Notes under the pieces: model-generated
What the model saw: only the letters and a program-made list of their open reading frames with translations
Databases searched by the model: none
Told to the model about the DNA's origin: nothing
Translations under genes and position numbers: made by a program
In this document: piece by piece, positions 1 through 11,690 of the stretch
How positions within the stretch are numbered: the first letter of the stretch is position 1
How the letters are laid out: each line of letters begins with the position of its first letter
Assembly: GCF_020497125.1 (NCBI RefSeq)
Contig: NC_059072.1
Coordinates: 55,896,697-55,960,696 of the forward strand
Reading direction: 5' to 3'
DNA from: Mauremys mutica
Taxonomy: Eukaryota > Chordata > Testudines > Geoemydidae
DNA: 64,000 nt

Positions 1-12
1 AAAAACTTTGCT

Positions 13-18
13 TTTATT
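13..18 (-). promoter_or_regulatory. Poly(A) signal of the lineage-A Myb-like gene
   Basis: AATAAA is read on the minus strand just past the end of the Myb-like exon 2, before a run of T/A at the window edge. It fits the 3' end of the minus-strand transcript. The Myb frame reads through this signal without meeting a stop. Confidence 0.45.
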
Positions 19-29
19 GCACAAAAAAC

Positions 30-85
<56 letters not shown>

Positions 86-590
86 GATGCTTGGTGGGAA
101 AGGAGGTACCAGGGAAGAGCAGACTTTCAGAGATGTATGTCAGTCCAGCAATCATTTTGAAAGTTGTCCAAGGAGGTGGAGTGAAGGGGAAACCGAGAAG
201 TCCCGGAAAGTGGAAAGGAATGTGCGGGTGGAGTTTGCAGGGGCATGGAAAAGAGTTCTGAATGTGCTGCAGGGGAGGGTGGGCATGCTTCTGCTCAGTC
301 TGCAGCATTATTAAGGACTTCAGCGTCTGCGTTTGCTCCTCCATGACTTTAATCATCCACTCAGTAGTGTCCTTAACAAACTCCTGATTTTCTTTTTGGT
401 ACTGCCTTTTGGCTTCCCTCCACTCCTTGTGTTCCCTTTTCTCTGCATTGGAGAAGTGTAGTACCTCTCGGAACATGTCTTCTTTGCTCCATCTTGGGCG
501 CTTTCTTATCTGACGGAGATGCTCGGCCGGCATGTGTGGAGTGTTCCAGAAGGCCACATATACCGAAGCAGAGGGACCAATGCACAGAAG
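19..590 (-). pseudogene. Myb/SANT-like Harbinger accessory protein, exon 2 (lineage A)
   Basis: The minus strand encodes a charged, helical C-terminal part. It contains RKRPRWSKEDMFREVLHFSN and, further on, KEWREAKRQYQKENQEFVKD, then a stretch rich in Glu, Gln and Leu (EEQTQTLKSLIMLQTEQ) and a Pro-rich tail. This matches the second exon of Myb-like proteins encoded beside Harbinger transposases, where the coiled C-terminal part is thought to help bring transposase to the element ends. The same layout is seen at 62424-62953 in the second element. The frame is open from about 590 down to the window edge and runs into the CA repeat with no stop. I did not find a convincing splice acceptor, so the upstream limit is approximate. 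Confidence 0.65.
28..83. repeat. (CA)n microsatellite
   Basis: About 27 uninterrupted CA dinucleotides. On the minus strand it lies in frame with the C-terminal end of the Myb-like exon 2 and would encode alternating Cys and Val. The original stop codon of that gene is probably displaced or lost. Confidence 0.95.
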
Positions 591-768
591 CATGATTGTT
601 ATGTTCATGCACAGCATTGAAACGTTTCAGTAAAATACACCTTTTGTAACATAACACACTTTCTTACTGGCCCTGGGCAAGCACACATCTCTGTGAACAC
701 CCAAAGCATGGTGAGTGTTGGCTTGGGGCAGGAGCGCTCTATAACTCTGCAAGGGTTGGGGTGCAGCC

Positions 769-2962
769 GACTAGGGAAAAGCAGCAAAGAGTCCTGTGGC
801 ACCTTATAGACCAGGGGTCGGCAACCTTTCAGAAGTGGTGTGCCGAGTTTTCATTTATTCACTCTAATTTAAGGTTTTGCGTGCTGGTCATACATTTTAA
901 TGTTTTTTTAGAAGGTCTCTCTCTACAAGTCTATATATTATATAACTAAACTAGTATTGTATTGTAAAATAAACAAGGTTTTCAAAATGTTTAAGAAGCT
1001 TAATTTAAAATTAAATTAAAATGTTGATCTTACGCCACCGGCCCGCTGCTGGTCTGGGGTTCTGTTCACCTAGGCCGGCAGTGAGCTGAGTGCAACCTGC
1101 GGCCGGGACCCCAGCTGGGAAGGGTCTGGCAGCCAGAACCCCAGACCAGCAGCGGGCTGTGCGGGGCCAGCAGCCAGAACCCCAGACTAGCAGCGGGCTG
1201 AGCGGCTCAGCCTACTGCCGCTCAGGGGTTCCATCCTCCAGCTCCTGCCAGCCGGGATCCCAGCTGCCAGACCCGCTCAGCCCGGTGCCGGTCTGGGGTC
1301 CCGGCCCTGCCCACATACAGTGGGTACCTACCTTCTCCCTGGTTCTGGCCCATTCTCTTCCTCTCTCTGCACTGAGCTGAGAGTGGGAGTGGACTAAGCA
1401 CAGGGCTGGGGGTGAAGGGTCTGACCAGGAGCTAGAATGAAGGAGGGGGCTCAGGGTTGGGGCAGGAGGTTTGGGTGTGGGGGCAATTACCTGGGCAGCT
1501 CCCATTTGGTGTGAGGGTTGCAGGTGGGAATGTGAGTGGGGGTGCAGGGGCTCCCATTTGGTGCTCTGGGTGGGGTTGGGGATGTGCGGGGGGGATGGGA
1601 TGTGGGGGGTGCAAGAGTCAGGGCAGAGGGCTGGGGGCATGTGAGGGGGTGCAGATATCAGGGTAGGGGGGCTGGGTATGTGTGGGGGTGCCAGTCAGGG
1701 CTGGGGTCATGGTGGGGTGAAGGAGTCAACAGAGGACTGGGTGGTACAGGGCTCAGGGCAGAGGGCTGTGTGTGTGGGGGGGAGGGTCAGGGCTTAGGGC
1801 TGGGTGACTGCCCCCCCCAGAACCCCCAACCCCCCCACTCCTTGTCCCGACTACCCCCTCCTGGGACCCCTGCCCCTTATCCCCTGACTGCCCTCCTAGG
1901 ACCCTACCCCCTACCTGTCCCCTGACTGCCCCAACCCTTATCCACACCCCCGCACCCAGACAGACCCCCTGGACTCCCATGCCTATCTAACTGCTCCCCG
2001 CCCCCTGACAGGATCCCCAGAACTCTGGACCCATACAACCCCCCCCCGATCCCTGCCTGCTCCAACCCCTCTCCACACCCCTACCTCCTGACAGCACCCC
2101 CCAGAACTTCTGACTCATTCAACCCCCCCAGCTCCTTGTATCCTGACCACCCCCTCCAGAGACCCCCCCGCACAGCCTAACTGCTCCCCCAGTACCCTCC
2201 TTGCTCCCTGTCCCCTGACTGCCCTGACCCTTATCCACCCCTCAAACAGACCCCGGGACTCCCATGCCCCATCCAACCCTCCCTGCTCCCTGACTGCCCC
2301 CTCCAGAGACCCCAACCCCTAACCACCCCCCGGGATCCCACCCCCCCATCCAACCCACCCTGCTCCCTGTCCCTTGACTGCCCCCACCCCTTACTCAACC
2401 CCCCCCCCCACCAGCCCCGGCCCCCTTACCATGAGGATCCCCGCTCATCCAGAGCCCTGCCGCCGCCGCCACCGCCCCCGCAGCCCTGCCCCGCCCCTCA
2501 GAGCACTGTGCGTGCAGCAGCAGGGCTCCGGATGAGTGGGGAGCGTCTTTCCCTCCCCACGGAGCCAAACGCTGCCCCGTGGGAACACCTAGCCCCAGCC
2601 CCCAGAGCACTGTGCGCGTGGCGGCAGGGCTCTAGGGGAAGGAGGGGGTGGCGGCTGGCTGCGCTCAGGCCGGCACTCCGGCCTGGGACCGCGGACCCTG
2701 CAGCTTGCCACGTCGGCAGGATTTTTAATGGCACGCGGAGTCCCAGCAGGCAGCCACGTGCCATTAAAAATTGGCTCGCGTGCCATAGGTTGCCGACCCC
2801 TGTTATAGACTAACAGATGTACTGGAGCATGAGCTTTCATGGGTGAATACCCATGCTCCAATAGGTCGTTAGTCTATAAGGTGCCACAGGAATCTTTGCT
2901 GCTTTTACAGATCCAGACTAACATGGCTACCCCTCTGATACTTGACACCAGACTAGGGAAAA
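769..2962. mobile_element. Fold-back retroelement copy A, split by a hAT insertion
   Basis: The 12-bp direct repeat GACTAGGGAAAA flanks the insertion (769-780 and 2951-2962). Without the internal hAT element (812-2802 plus its 8-bp duplication) the insert is about 170 bp. It is a near palindrome: the left arm from gcagcaaagag through ctggagc pairs with the right arm from gctccaa through tttgctgc. The centre at 2839-2854 is ATGGGTGAATACCCAT. The right tail (2905-2950) is the unpaired end of the family. On the minus strand the centre is followed by GAAA and GCTCATGCTC, as in the 3' half of a hammerhead core. The long target duplication argues for retrotransposition, not cut-and-paste. Copies B (31811-31980) and C (25555-25935) belong to the same family. 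I do not assign a published family name. Confidence 0.7.
812..2802. mobile_element. Non-autonomous hAT element, about 2 kb
   Basis: A perfect 16-bp terminal inverted repeat CAGGGGTCGGCAACCT bounds the element, and the 8-bp target duplication TTATAGAC lies at 804-811 and 2803-2810. Both are diagnostic of the hAT superfamily. The inside is mostly low-complexity, G-rich in the first half and C-rich in the second, with degenerate short repeats. The long frames in it on both strands lack any transposase motif and I treat them as non-coding. It inserted into fold-back copy A. Confidence 0.92.
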
Positions 2963-2984
2963 AAAATCTAAAATTCTCCCACAC

Positions 2985-3339
2985 TTTTCCACAGGCAGGG
3001 GTCATTGTAGCAGATATCTCACTGCTGAGGGTAAGCAGGGAAGCGAGTGTACCCACAATGCCACTGTGACCATACTTGATCAGGCTTCTGTCCTGGTCAA
3101 GTAAACCCATTTGCTTTTGCTCGCCTCTGTGCCACTCTTGAAGTCCCTGCACATTTTTGATTGCCGAATGGTGCATGGAAAGTTTCCTACACATTTCCCA
3201 GGTGACCCTGGAAGGTTAACAAAGCAACTCTTCCAAGAACCTTCAGCAGAGGAATACCTAGTGCCTCCAGGAAACTTTCCTAGAGATCTCTCTGGAGGAT
3301 TCCTGTAAGATCTTGGTGTGCATCAACACCCTGTTCCAC
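2985..3339 (+). pseudogene. Decayed intron-nested third frame of Harbinger (lineage A)
   Basis: On the plus strand, inside the intron of the minus-strand Myb-like gene, a splice-acceptor-like ttttccacag (2985-2994) is followed by a frame reading ADISLLRVSREA. About 200 bases further, 3268-3339 reads QETFLEISLEDSCKILVCIN then TLFH. Both match the intact frame at 63189-63584 (EDISLLWVTWEA and ETFEEITEGDYRDVIDHING). Stops and frameshifts lie between the two blocks. The function is unknown. The finding rests on two aligned protein blocks in the same order, strand and context as in the second element. Confidence 0.55.
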
Positions 3340-3449
3340 AATACTGAGTGGATACACAGGGAAATGTCCAGCACACAGAAACACGGCCAGCCTTGTACAT
3401 GTCTATACCCTGAACCCACCTCCGCATGACACAAACCACAGCCACTTAC

Positions 3450-4087
3450 CAGGCGTCTCCTCTCCTGCTTCTCGCCCACCGAAGAGCAATTGCTGAGACT
3501 GGCTAGACACCTCCAGAGTGGTGAACATTTCCTTGCTGTTTGCCCCACCAGGCGACCCTGCCGGGAGCTCCACATCATCTAACTCCACCTCTTCATTAAT
3601 GACTTTGTTCTCCAGAGTAGGCCCTCTTTCTGCCACCTCCAGGCCCACCAAAGTATCCAGGGGACTCTTGGTTTTAGAGGTGGGGTCACCACCGAGGATA
3701 GCATTCAGCACCTTATAGAACGGCGGAGCAGTCTTTTTGCAGCACCGGAGTGATGGTTCGGCCCCGGCCCTCCCGCCTTATGGTCCCCCACCTGGCCTCA
3801 GCTCCTTGATCTTCACTTCCCCAAACCTTAGCCCGGCCCCGATCATACCCTTCCCTTCGCACCCCCGGCCCGGCCCAGAAATCTGCCCGTAGGTCTCGCT
3901 TCCTACAGCTCAAGCACAGCTGGGACCACACAGCCTCCTCTCCCCATATACTGAGCAGATCCATTAGCTCTGCAGTGGTCCAAATGGGAAAGCATTTGCT
4001 GCAATAACCCGCCAGGGTCACCTGGGAAGATGTGATAAAACCTCTCCATGCCAAGCAAACAGGAAATGGAATTTCAAAAATTCCCAA
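3450..4087 (-). pseudogene. Myb/SANT-like Harbinger accessory protein, exon 1 (lineage A)
   Basis: The minus strand encodes a degraded SANT/Myb DNA-binding region (PIWTTAELMDLLSIWGEEAV, about 3910-3990), then after frame changes the family block CRFYKVLNAILGGDP near 3700 and an acidic linker (EEVELDDVELP). The exon ends at 3450 with a good splice donor (G|GTAAGTGG on the minus strand). The block GGDP is shared with exon 1 of the second element (ELDAIYGGDP). These proteins bind Harbinger termini and help transposase into the nucleus in known systems. At least one frameshift separates the SANT part from the GGDP part, so this copy is dead. Confidence 0.7.
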
Positions 4088-4371
4088 GGCTTCTAAGAGA
4101 GAGGGGCAAAAGCAAATGGTTGTTTACTTGACTGCAGGCAGGTGGGTTCAAACTCCTGATCAGAATGGTCACAGTGGGCATTGTGGGACATCTCCTGGAG
4201 GCCAATTAAAATGATAAAATCAAGCGTGGTGTCTACAATGGCACTTTGTCAACAAAAAAATTGCACAAAAAGCCTTATGTCTCTTGTCGGAGTGCTTTTA
4301 TTTTATCGCCAAAAGTCACATCACAGTGTGTACGCAATCCAGTCTTTTGTCGACAAAAGCTTCCTTTTGTT

Positions 4372-4434
4372 GAGCTCCGCGGGCCGCAGGGAAGAGCTCC
4401 GCATGCGGCCCGCGGGCCGCATGTTTGAGACCCC
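4372..4434. mobile_element. hAT terminal fragment
   Basis: The segment ends ...catgtttgagacccctg, the inverted form of a hAT-type terminus (CAGGGGTCTCAAAC), preceded by a GC-rich subterminal part with repeated gcgggccgc. No matching left end is present, so it is a truncated copy abutting the end of the Harbinger element. Confidence 0.55.
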
Positions 4435-4713
4435 TGCTCTACAACCTGGTACCTCGCCCCAAAATGCAGTCATATTCATTCCCAATAACACTTATAAAAA
4501 GAGGCCTTACTTTAATGTCACCCCCACTTCACAAAAACAAACAACAGCCACCAGCCACATATGTGGGCATTTAAGAAAAGTTTTAAATCATGTTTATGAA
4601 AACAAACTTCAGCTTGATATCATTGTTATGCATTTTTCAAGATAGTTTTGAGCTGCTGAACAAGATTAAATATGGAAGTGTTGATTTATTTTGTGTTTGT
4701 ATTTTCCTTCCTG

Positions 4714-5840
4714 AGATCATAGAAGATTAGGATTGGAAGAGACCTCAAGAGGTCATCTAATCCAACCCCCTGCTCAAAGCAGGACCAACACCAACTAAAT
4801 TATCCCAGCCAGGGCTTTGTCAAGCCTGACCTTAAAAACCTCCAAGGATGGAGATTCCACCACCTCACTAGGTAACCCATTCCAGTGCTTCACCACCTTC
4901 TTAGTGAAATAGTGTTTCCTAATAGCCAACTTAGACCTCCCACACTGCAACTTGAGACCATTGCTTCTTGCTCTGTCATCTGCCACCACTGAGAACATCC
5001 TCTCCTCTTAAGTCATGTGCCCCAGCCCCCTGATCATTTTCGTTGCCCTCCACTGGACTCTCTCCAATATTTCCATATCCTTTCTGTAGTGGGGGCCCCA
5101 AAACTGGATGCAGTACTCCAGATGTGGCCTCACCAGTGCCAAATAGAGGGGAATAATCACATCCCTCGATCTGCTGGCAATGATCCTACTAATGTAGGCC
5201 CTGTTAGCCTTCTTGGCAACAAAGGCACACTGCTGACTCATATCCAGCTTTTCATCCACTGTAATTCCCAGGTCCTTTTCTGCAGAACTGCTGCTTAGCC
5301 ATTCGGTCCCCAGTCTGTAGCGGTGCACAGGATTCTTCCTTCCTAAGTGCAGGACTCTGCACCTGTCTTTGCTGAAGCTCTCAGATTTCTTTTAGCCCAA
5401 TCCTCCAATTTGTCTAGGTCACTCTGGACCCTATCCCTACCCTCCAGCGCATCTACCTCTCCCCACAGCTTGTCATCTGTGAACTTTCTGAGGCTGTAAT
5501 CCATCCCATCATCCAGATTATTAATAAAAATGTTGAACAAAACCGGCCCCAGAATCAACCCCTGGGGCACTCCGCTTGTTACTGGCTGCCAACTAGATAT
5601 CGAGCCGTTGATCACTACCCGTTGAGCCCGACAATCTAGCCATCTTTCTATCCACCTTATAGTCCACTAATCCAAGCCATACTTTTTAAACTTGCTGGCA
5701 AGAATACTGTGGGAGACCGTATCAAAAGCTTTGCTAAAGTCAAGATACATCACATCCACTGCTTTCCCCTCATCCACAGAGCCAGTTATCTCATCATAGA
5801 AGGCAATCAGGTTGGTCAGGCACGACTTGCCGTTGATGAA
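4714..5840 (-). mobile_element. CR1 LINE, 5'-truncated
   Basis: The CR1 3' end (on the plus strand tcatagaag...ggattggaag) lies at 4714. The minus strand reads into the C-terminal half of the CR1 reverse transcriptase: [20 protein letters not shown] near 5520-5580, a damaged catalytic box (KFTDDKLW instead of FADDT), then [14 protein letters not shown] and [13 protein letters not shown]. At least two frame breaks are present. Truncation at 5840 is typical of CR1 target-primed insertion. Confidence 0.9.
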
Positions 5841-7388
5841 TGGCTGAGATGGATGGGACTCAGTCAGTTTCCCCTGTGGTTAGATTGGCTTTCCACTTTA
5901 CTGAATGAAGAATGCTGATGGAGTTACTTCATCACAGAATTTCCTCTTATTTAATCCCAGATTCCCAGTCCCTAAGCAATATATGTAAGTAAAAATATTT
6001 TACAAAACCAGTTATTTTTATTTTTTACTTAGCTGGAAGAAAATCTTGTCTGTGTACGTTACTGAAATGGTACTGGGGCCAAATCAATAGCATAATAAAT
6101 ATTGATTTGTACTGCTACTTAGGGGACCCTTACTCCTCAGCCCAGATGAAACTTTAAGTCTAACGGGGGCAGGGAAGAAAGTTTAACTAGCACTGCCCAG
6201 ATGCCTCCCTCCTGAGTATTTTGTAAGCACAAGTATGAGGAAAGGAGAAAGATTGGCCAAGAATTTACAGATTGTTCACTTTTGCCAAACAACCCAAGGA
6301 TCATCACAAAAAAACAATAGAATTTCTGCCTCACAGTAAACATACTTCTTCTCTTCCCCTCCATTCTAGTTGAAATTCAAGGTCAGATGGGCAAAGGAGT
6401 CTATTCTCTAAAGTGTTATCCCTGCTTGAAGTACTTATTTATATGTTTATATGATCTACAATAAATCAAGTGAAAGTCAATTTAAACACACTGATCACTA
6501 TAACACGTTTTACCAGATCAACAATTTACCAAACATTTCAAAAATTGAGTGTAATTCTAAAATCAAGTCTAATAGCCTTTAATTTTTCAAAATATAACTT
6601 ACTAAATTTAAGGCCTGAGTCTTCAATGGCATGCATACATACTTCACTAATGTGAATGTTTACAGAATCACATGAACATATATGCTGTGTGCAGAACCGT
6701 GGCCTTAGATTACATGGTATATTACTATGTTTGAGGATTTTATATGTAGCCAGATTAAATATAAACATAATGTATTTTCATTATCCACGGTTAAATATAA
6801 TTCAACCATTGAGGATTGTTTTAAACCCTAAACTTGTAATCTTGGCATGAGTGACCATCATACAAGCATACATTTATTCATGAGTCCTATTAGCTCTATT
6901 CAACTGCTGAAAAAAGAGCTGTTTGAGATGCCTAACATCTGTTACTTAACTAGTTGCCTATTAGCTTTCAGCTACTCCACCAGGACCAGACAATATGTCC
7001 TGACTTCTCTCATTCACCAGTTACACATTAGGATTCCTTTGGATTCTTTTGAATGGGTAGCAATGAAGTAACACACTGCTTTAAAAATATGATGCAATTT
7101 ACTCGAAGTAAGCAAGTGTTGATGCCTTATATTGAACTACTTCTAAGCAGACTGTATTCCATATTTTGTATACTGTAACTCAATACTAGGTATTCATTAG
7201 TAGTGCCTACAGTTGAAACTGAATGAGCATTGCCATTTCAAAAGGGGTTATTTTTAGCTTCTCAACTTTTTCAAAACATGCTTTTAAATATTTTAGGCTG
7301 AATTTGGCAGGTTCACTTAACCCAGGATTAATTTTTTTTTTAAAGAAAGTTTCTCACTATACTTTTTTGCAAAGTCGATTGTGAATAG
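5841..7388. other. Unique AT-rich DNA, nothing recognised
   Basis: No repeat family, RNA gene or coding frame with a recognisable domain was seen. Frames here are shorter than 80 codons and have no family features. Confidence 0.6.
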
Positions 7389-7396
7389 CTATAGCA

Positions 7397-7911
7397 CAGT
7401 GGTTCTCAAACTTTTGTTCTGGTGACCCCTTTCACATATCAAGCCTTGGTGTGCGACCCCCCCTTATAAATTAAAAACATTTTTTTTACAAATTTAACAC
7501 TATTATAAATGCTGGAGGCAACATGGGGTTCGAGGTGGAGACTGACAGCTCGCGACCCTGTTCTCAGTGGTACCACATGACAGAACAAGGAGTAATGATC
7601 TCAAGTTGCAGTGGGGGAGGTTTAGGTTGGATATAAGGAAAAACTTTTTCACTAGGAGGGTGGTGAAGCACTGGAATGGGTTACCTAGGGAGGTGGTGGA
7701 ATCGCCTTCCTTAGAGGTTTTTAAGGTCAGGCTTGACAAAGCCCTGGCTGGGATGATTTAGTTGGGGATTGGTCCTGCTTTGAGCAGAGGGTTGGACTAG
7801 GTGACCTCCTGAGGTCCCTTCCAACCCTGATATTCTATGATTCTATGACCCCCCATGTAATAACCTTGTGACCCCCCTGAGGGGTCCTGACCCCCAGTCT
7901 GAGAACCCCTG
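7397..7911. mobile_element. hAT MITE split by a CR1 tail
   Basis: The left terminus CAGTGGTTCTCAAACTTTTG and the right terminus ...agtctgagaacccctg are flanked by an exact 8-bp duplication CTATAGCA (7389-7396 and 7912-7919). The interior is interrupted by a CR1 3' fragment at 7560-7848. The terminal repeat and target size place it in hAT. Confidence 0.88.
7560..7848 (+). mobile_element. CR1 LINE 3' fragment
   Basis: It encodes the last part of CR1 ORF2 ([20 protein letters not shown], then [14 protein letters not shown]) and ends in the octamer-type tail attctatgattctatg. The insertion lies inside the hAT MITE at 7397-7911, so the CR1 is younger than that MITE. Confidence 0.9.
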
Positions 7912-8364
7912 CTATAGCATCTAGCCATTTGAGATGGAAAATTTCAAGTTTCTAAGGAGATAGTCCTACGCCACAGATGCAACTTTCAGAAGTCTGGTAA
8001 AAATGTTCAATTTATCAAAGCTATAAGGTTTAAAAGAAACCTTATGCGTGCAGACAGCAATGCAATCTTACTGGCCTACTAACATTCTGTTGGTTCTGCA
8101 CGTGCATGTGTAGTTAAGGAAAAATTTGTAGGCAGTCCTCTCTTGCCTCCATCCCTCCCACCAAAGAGACCTGGTGAACTATTAAGGAGACAGAATAGTC
8201 CCAGATAAGATGGATTAAGCAAGCAGAGAGTAGGTGAGGCCAAAGGTTCACAGTAGTCAAAGCACATGGCTCTGTAGTTTTTCACATTCAGATCATCTTC
8301 ACATATGGCTCTCTCTCTTTCTCTCACATACCTACACCCACCCTACATCTCTGGTCCATTAAGT

Positions 8365-8767
8365 CAGTGGTTCTCAACCTTTCCAGACTACTGTACGCCT
8401 TTCAGGAGACTCATTTGTCTTGCATACCCCCAACTTTCACCTCATTTTAAAACTACTTGCTTACAAAATTAGACATAAAAACACAGAAGTGTCACAACAC
8501 ACTAATACTGAAAAATTGCTTACGTTCTCGTTTTTATCATATATTTATGAAATAAATCAACTGGAATATAAATATTGTACTTACATTTCAGTGTATAGTA
8601 TATAGAGCAGTATAAACAATCATTGTCTGTATGAAATTTCAGTTTGTACTGACTTCGCTAGTGCTTTTTATGTAGCCTGTTGTAAAACTAGGCAAATATC
8701 TAGATGAGTTGATGTACCTCCTGGAAGACCTCTGCATACCCCCAGCGGTACACGTTGAGAACCACTG
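8365..8767. mobile_element. hAT MITE with 8-bp target duplication
   Basis: The terminal repeat CAGTGGTTCTCAACCTTTCC matches the right end tgagaaccactg in inverse. The flanks CATTAAGT (8357-8364) and CATTAAGC (8768-8775) are an 8-bp duplication with one change. The interior is AT-rich and non-coding. A second, left-degraded copy lies at 29254-29618. Confidence 0.88.
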
Positions 8768-8775
8768 CATTAAGC

Positions 8776-11469
8776 CATCACTGTCCCTTCATTCATTTTC
8801 CCACCTAGGACTTCTTCCATGATACACATAAGCAGAAAGTCAGTGATAATTATGGAATCTGTAGAGAGCCAATCTGACCATAGCTCTGCATTTTTGTTCC
8901 AAATATAACAGCACAAGAGCCCTCCTCTTCAAAAAGTATCTTGTGAAGGCTGATAAGGGCTCCAGGAACTTTTTGAACCAATCAAACGACAGACTTTTCT
9001 GACGGCATGAGGGAGCATGGGAAAAAACAGCTAAGGAGAGGCAGACTTGAATTTGAGAAGTTGATTAAGGAGGCTTGAGGCACAGACAGAGCACCATAAA
9101 AGTCACCGTCTGTAAGCTCCAACTGAGTGGTACTGCCAACCAAGATCTCATGGAAAACTCAAGGAAAAGATCCAGAAGCAAGAGTGGAGACCTTTATCAG
9201 AACAGAGAACTACCTAATCCTATCCTCCTTAGATGGACCTGGATCCCCATCTCATACAGAAGATGGAAATGGTGAGAGATGAGGGTAATGGCAGTTTAAG
9301 AGAAGCCTCACAATTTAATCCATACATAGAGACTGATTCGACAGGGATCTTGTTTTGAGCACTGTTGTCCATGGCAATGTGCCCACCCCCCACTGTAAAC
9401 AAGCTTGCCAAGGTTAATGCAGTTGGGACAGAGGGTTCTCCCCTCTCACTCAGTTCTCACTGTGTGTTAGGAATAAATGATTACATAAGAGGGAGGGCTG
9501 TCTGTTCAGAAAGGGGGAAGCCAGTTTGTGAGGGATTTTACAGTATTAATTCATTTGTATTGCAGTGGTTTCATTCATCCTACAAGGGCAAAAAATGATT
9601 TTATCCTGACCTAGATTACCTATTCCCATTTTTTGGCTGTGCAATCCCAAACTGTTTCTCAGTTTGTCACTTTCTTGCCTCAACCAACCTTGTTCTTGGC
9701 TGGATTTACTGCTTTAAAAAAACCACACCCCAAACCATGAGACTAGCTTCAGTCAGTTTGGAATATGCAGCCATTTGATAGTGCTGGGGGTTCAAGAAGA
9801 GACATCTGCTGTGCATGAAGTAACTAATTAGATATTCAATATGTTAGAGGACAGGTTTTCAATAGGGATGAGAGGATGTTTGTGTCCAGATGCTGGTTGG
9901 TTTGAGCTAATACATGCAGAACCAAATAATTTAAGAGATGAGTGGCCATATGGGCATTAGCCATGAAACCAGGAGGGTGCACTAAAGGAACAACGCTTCA
10001 TTCATTCATGGGAAGGATTCTAGAGATTATGGTCACAGGGAAGGTAAAGATGGAGGTATCAACTGGCAGAACTCATGTGCCCTAACAAAAATATTTGTAA
10101 TTAATCATCATGGTGACTATCTAATTGCCCAGGGCAATTATGGACAGACTGCATCCACCTCTCCATAGTAGTTTCTAATGTTTCTCACTCTGACCTACAG
10201 GAGGCAGTGGAGCTATGGGTTTGTACTGAAAGAAAATTAGAGGAGATAGGAAGAATTGGCCATGTTTGCTGATGCTCCTGGTTATAGATGTCCATCACTG
10301 GACAGTAATGAAGAAGTAGTTATTCCAAGGTGCTGGAAGGCACTGTGTCAATGATGGTTAAGACACTCCCATTCCTGATGTGGATGAGAATGTGGTATTA
10401 ATGCAAGGAGGCTGCCCTGAGGGGATGAGCTAAATGGACAAAGGTAACAGAGAAACTTCCATGTAGTCACATCCTTGGTAGAGACTGGGAAGTTGAGGAC
10501 CATGTGTGTTTGGGTTTTTTAAAGGAGAGGTGGGTAAGTTATTGCTGTTAGACTATAGAAAAAAATCTTGTCTTGGCAAGATGGAGGAGGAGGAATAGAA
10601 GAGCTGTGGGGAAAGGAGAGACTACAGGCTTTCTATCCCTATGCGCCATAATTCTGAGATGTTTGCCCTTAGCTGCAGCTTTTCTCCATTATAATATGTG
10701 AGAGAGCCTTGTGGCAAATGTTATTTAATCTATTAAAGAACATAAGCACTTAAAAGTTGCAGCTTCACATAAAGGTTTACAGGAGCCGTAACAGTGGCAC
10801 AAGCAGTTTAATCAGATCCAGTATGTCTGATTACTGTTAATTATTCATAGTTTCCAAGAGTAGAATATAACTAGTTTGCATTTTTTCCTGATCATTAGTT
10901 CCGTTTATATAAATGTTATGAGGCTAGCTCCTTTTCCATTAATGTGAATTAAGTGATGTCCTGCTGGGCTCAGGAGCACTCAGACATGCCGACTGCAGAA
11001 CAGCTGCTTTCCTCTTTTGGTACTGAATGTTGATTAGCGTCATAGCACACGACACACTGCAGGGCATATCATGTGTCACGCTATGACATGCAATATTTAA
11101 TGAGAACTCAAAGCAGATCCTGTCATTTTGACAGCCATCCTCTCCTGCACAGCGGGGAGACAGCAAAGCACATGGCCTATATTGGCAAAGGCTAAGGAAG
11201 AGTTTGGGACCCTCTTGAACAGAGTGTGATATAGCTTTCTGAGGCAACACTGGCTACCTGATGGTAAAGAGAGATGTATTCTTAATTATCAAGAATAGTA
11301 AAAACCACAACAAGCCATTGAATTGTATGACAATTTTTCCAAACATGATGCTAGTATTATTCTTTTACTGATCTCTTATTCTGCATTATGTTGCAACAAT
11401 AACAGAGAATGTATATTTGAAAGATACAAAGACTATCAAACCAGATAGTATGATATCAGCTTAGAATGA
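8776..11469. other. Unique DNA without a recognisable gene
   Basis: No long frame with a domain, no splice-consistent exon series and no repeat family were recognised. It could hold non-coding regulatory DNA of a flanking host gene, but nothing in the sequence shows it. Confidence 0.5.
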
Positions 11470-11474
11470 TGGAC

Positions 11475-11690
11475 TAAGCACTAGGAATACAGTTTTCTTC
11501 TTGGCTCTGGCTCTACCAATGACTCGCTACATAGCCTTGAGAAGGTCACTTAACTCCTCAGTTTCCCCAGCTGTACAATGGAGATAATAGATTTACTTAC
11601 ATACAGAGTGGTGTGAAGACCAATTAATTGTTAAACAGTGCCTTGGTGATCTCGTAAAGAAATATGAAAGTACTTTTTATATTATAACCA
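11475..11690 (+). repeat. MIR-type SINE remnant
   Basis: The central and 3' MIR signature is seen: ggctctggctctaccaatgac, then gaaggtcacttaactcctca, gtttccccagctgtacaatg and gagataatag. This is an old CORE-SINE in plus orientation. Confidence 0.65.

Larger units (their letters stand above)
1..4371 (-). mobile_element. Decayed PIF/Harbinger element, Myb-gene side (lineage A)
   Basis: This is the right-hand part of a PIF/Harbinger DNA transposon; the transposase half would lie left of the window. It holds a Myb/SANT-like gene on the minus strand, split into exon 1 (3450-4087) and exon 2 (about 19-590), and traces of a plus-strand frame in the intron (2985-3339). The right end near 4220-4371 contains GTCTACAATGGCACTTTGTC and ttttgtcgacaaaag, which resemble the termini of Harbinger MITEs. 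The exact right terminus is lost where a hAT fragment abuts. The intron was enlarged by a fold-back retroelement (781-2950). Frameshifts in exon 1 show the copy is dead. Confidence 0.75.

Noticed and set aside
1212..1980. Overlapping frames up to 142 codons on both strands
   Set aside because: They lie in low-complexity hAT interior, have extreme composition (Gly or Pro/His) and no domain.
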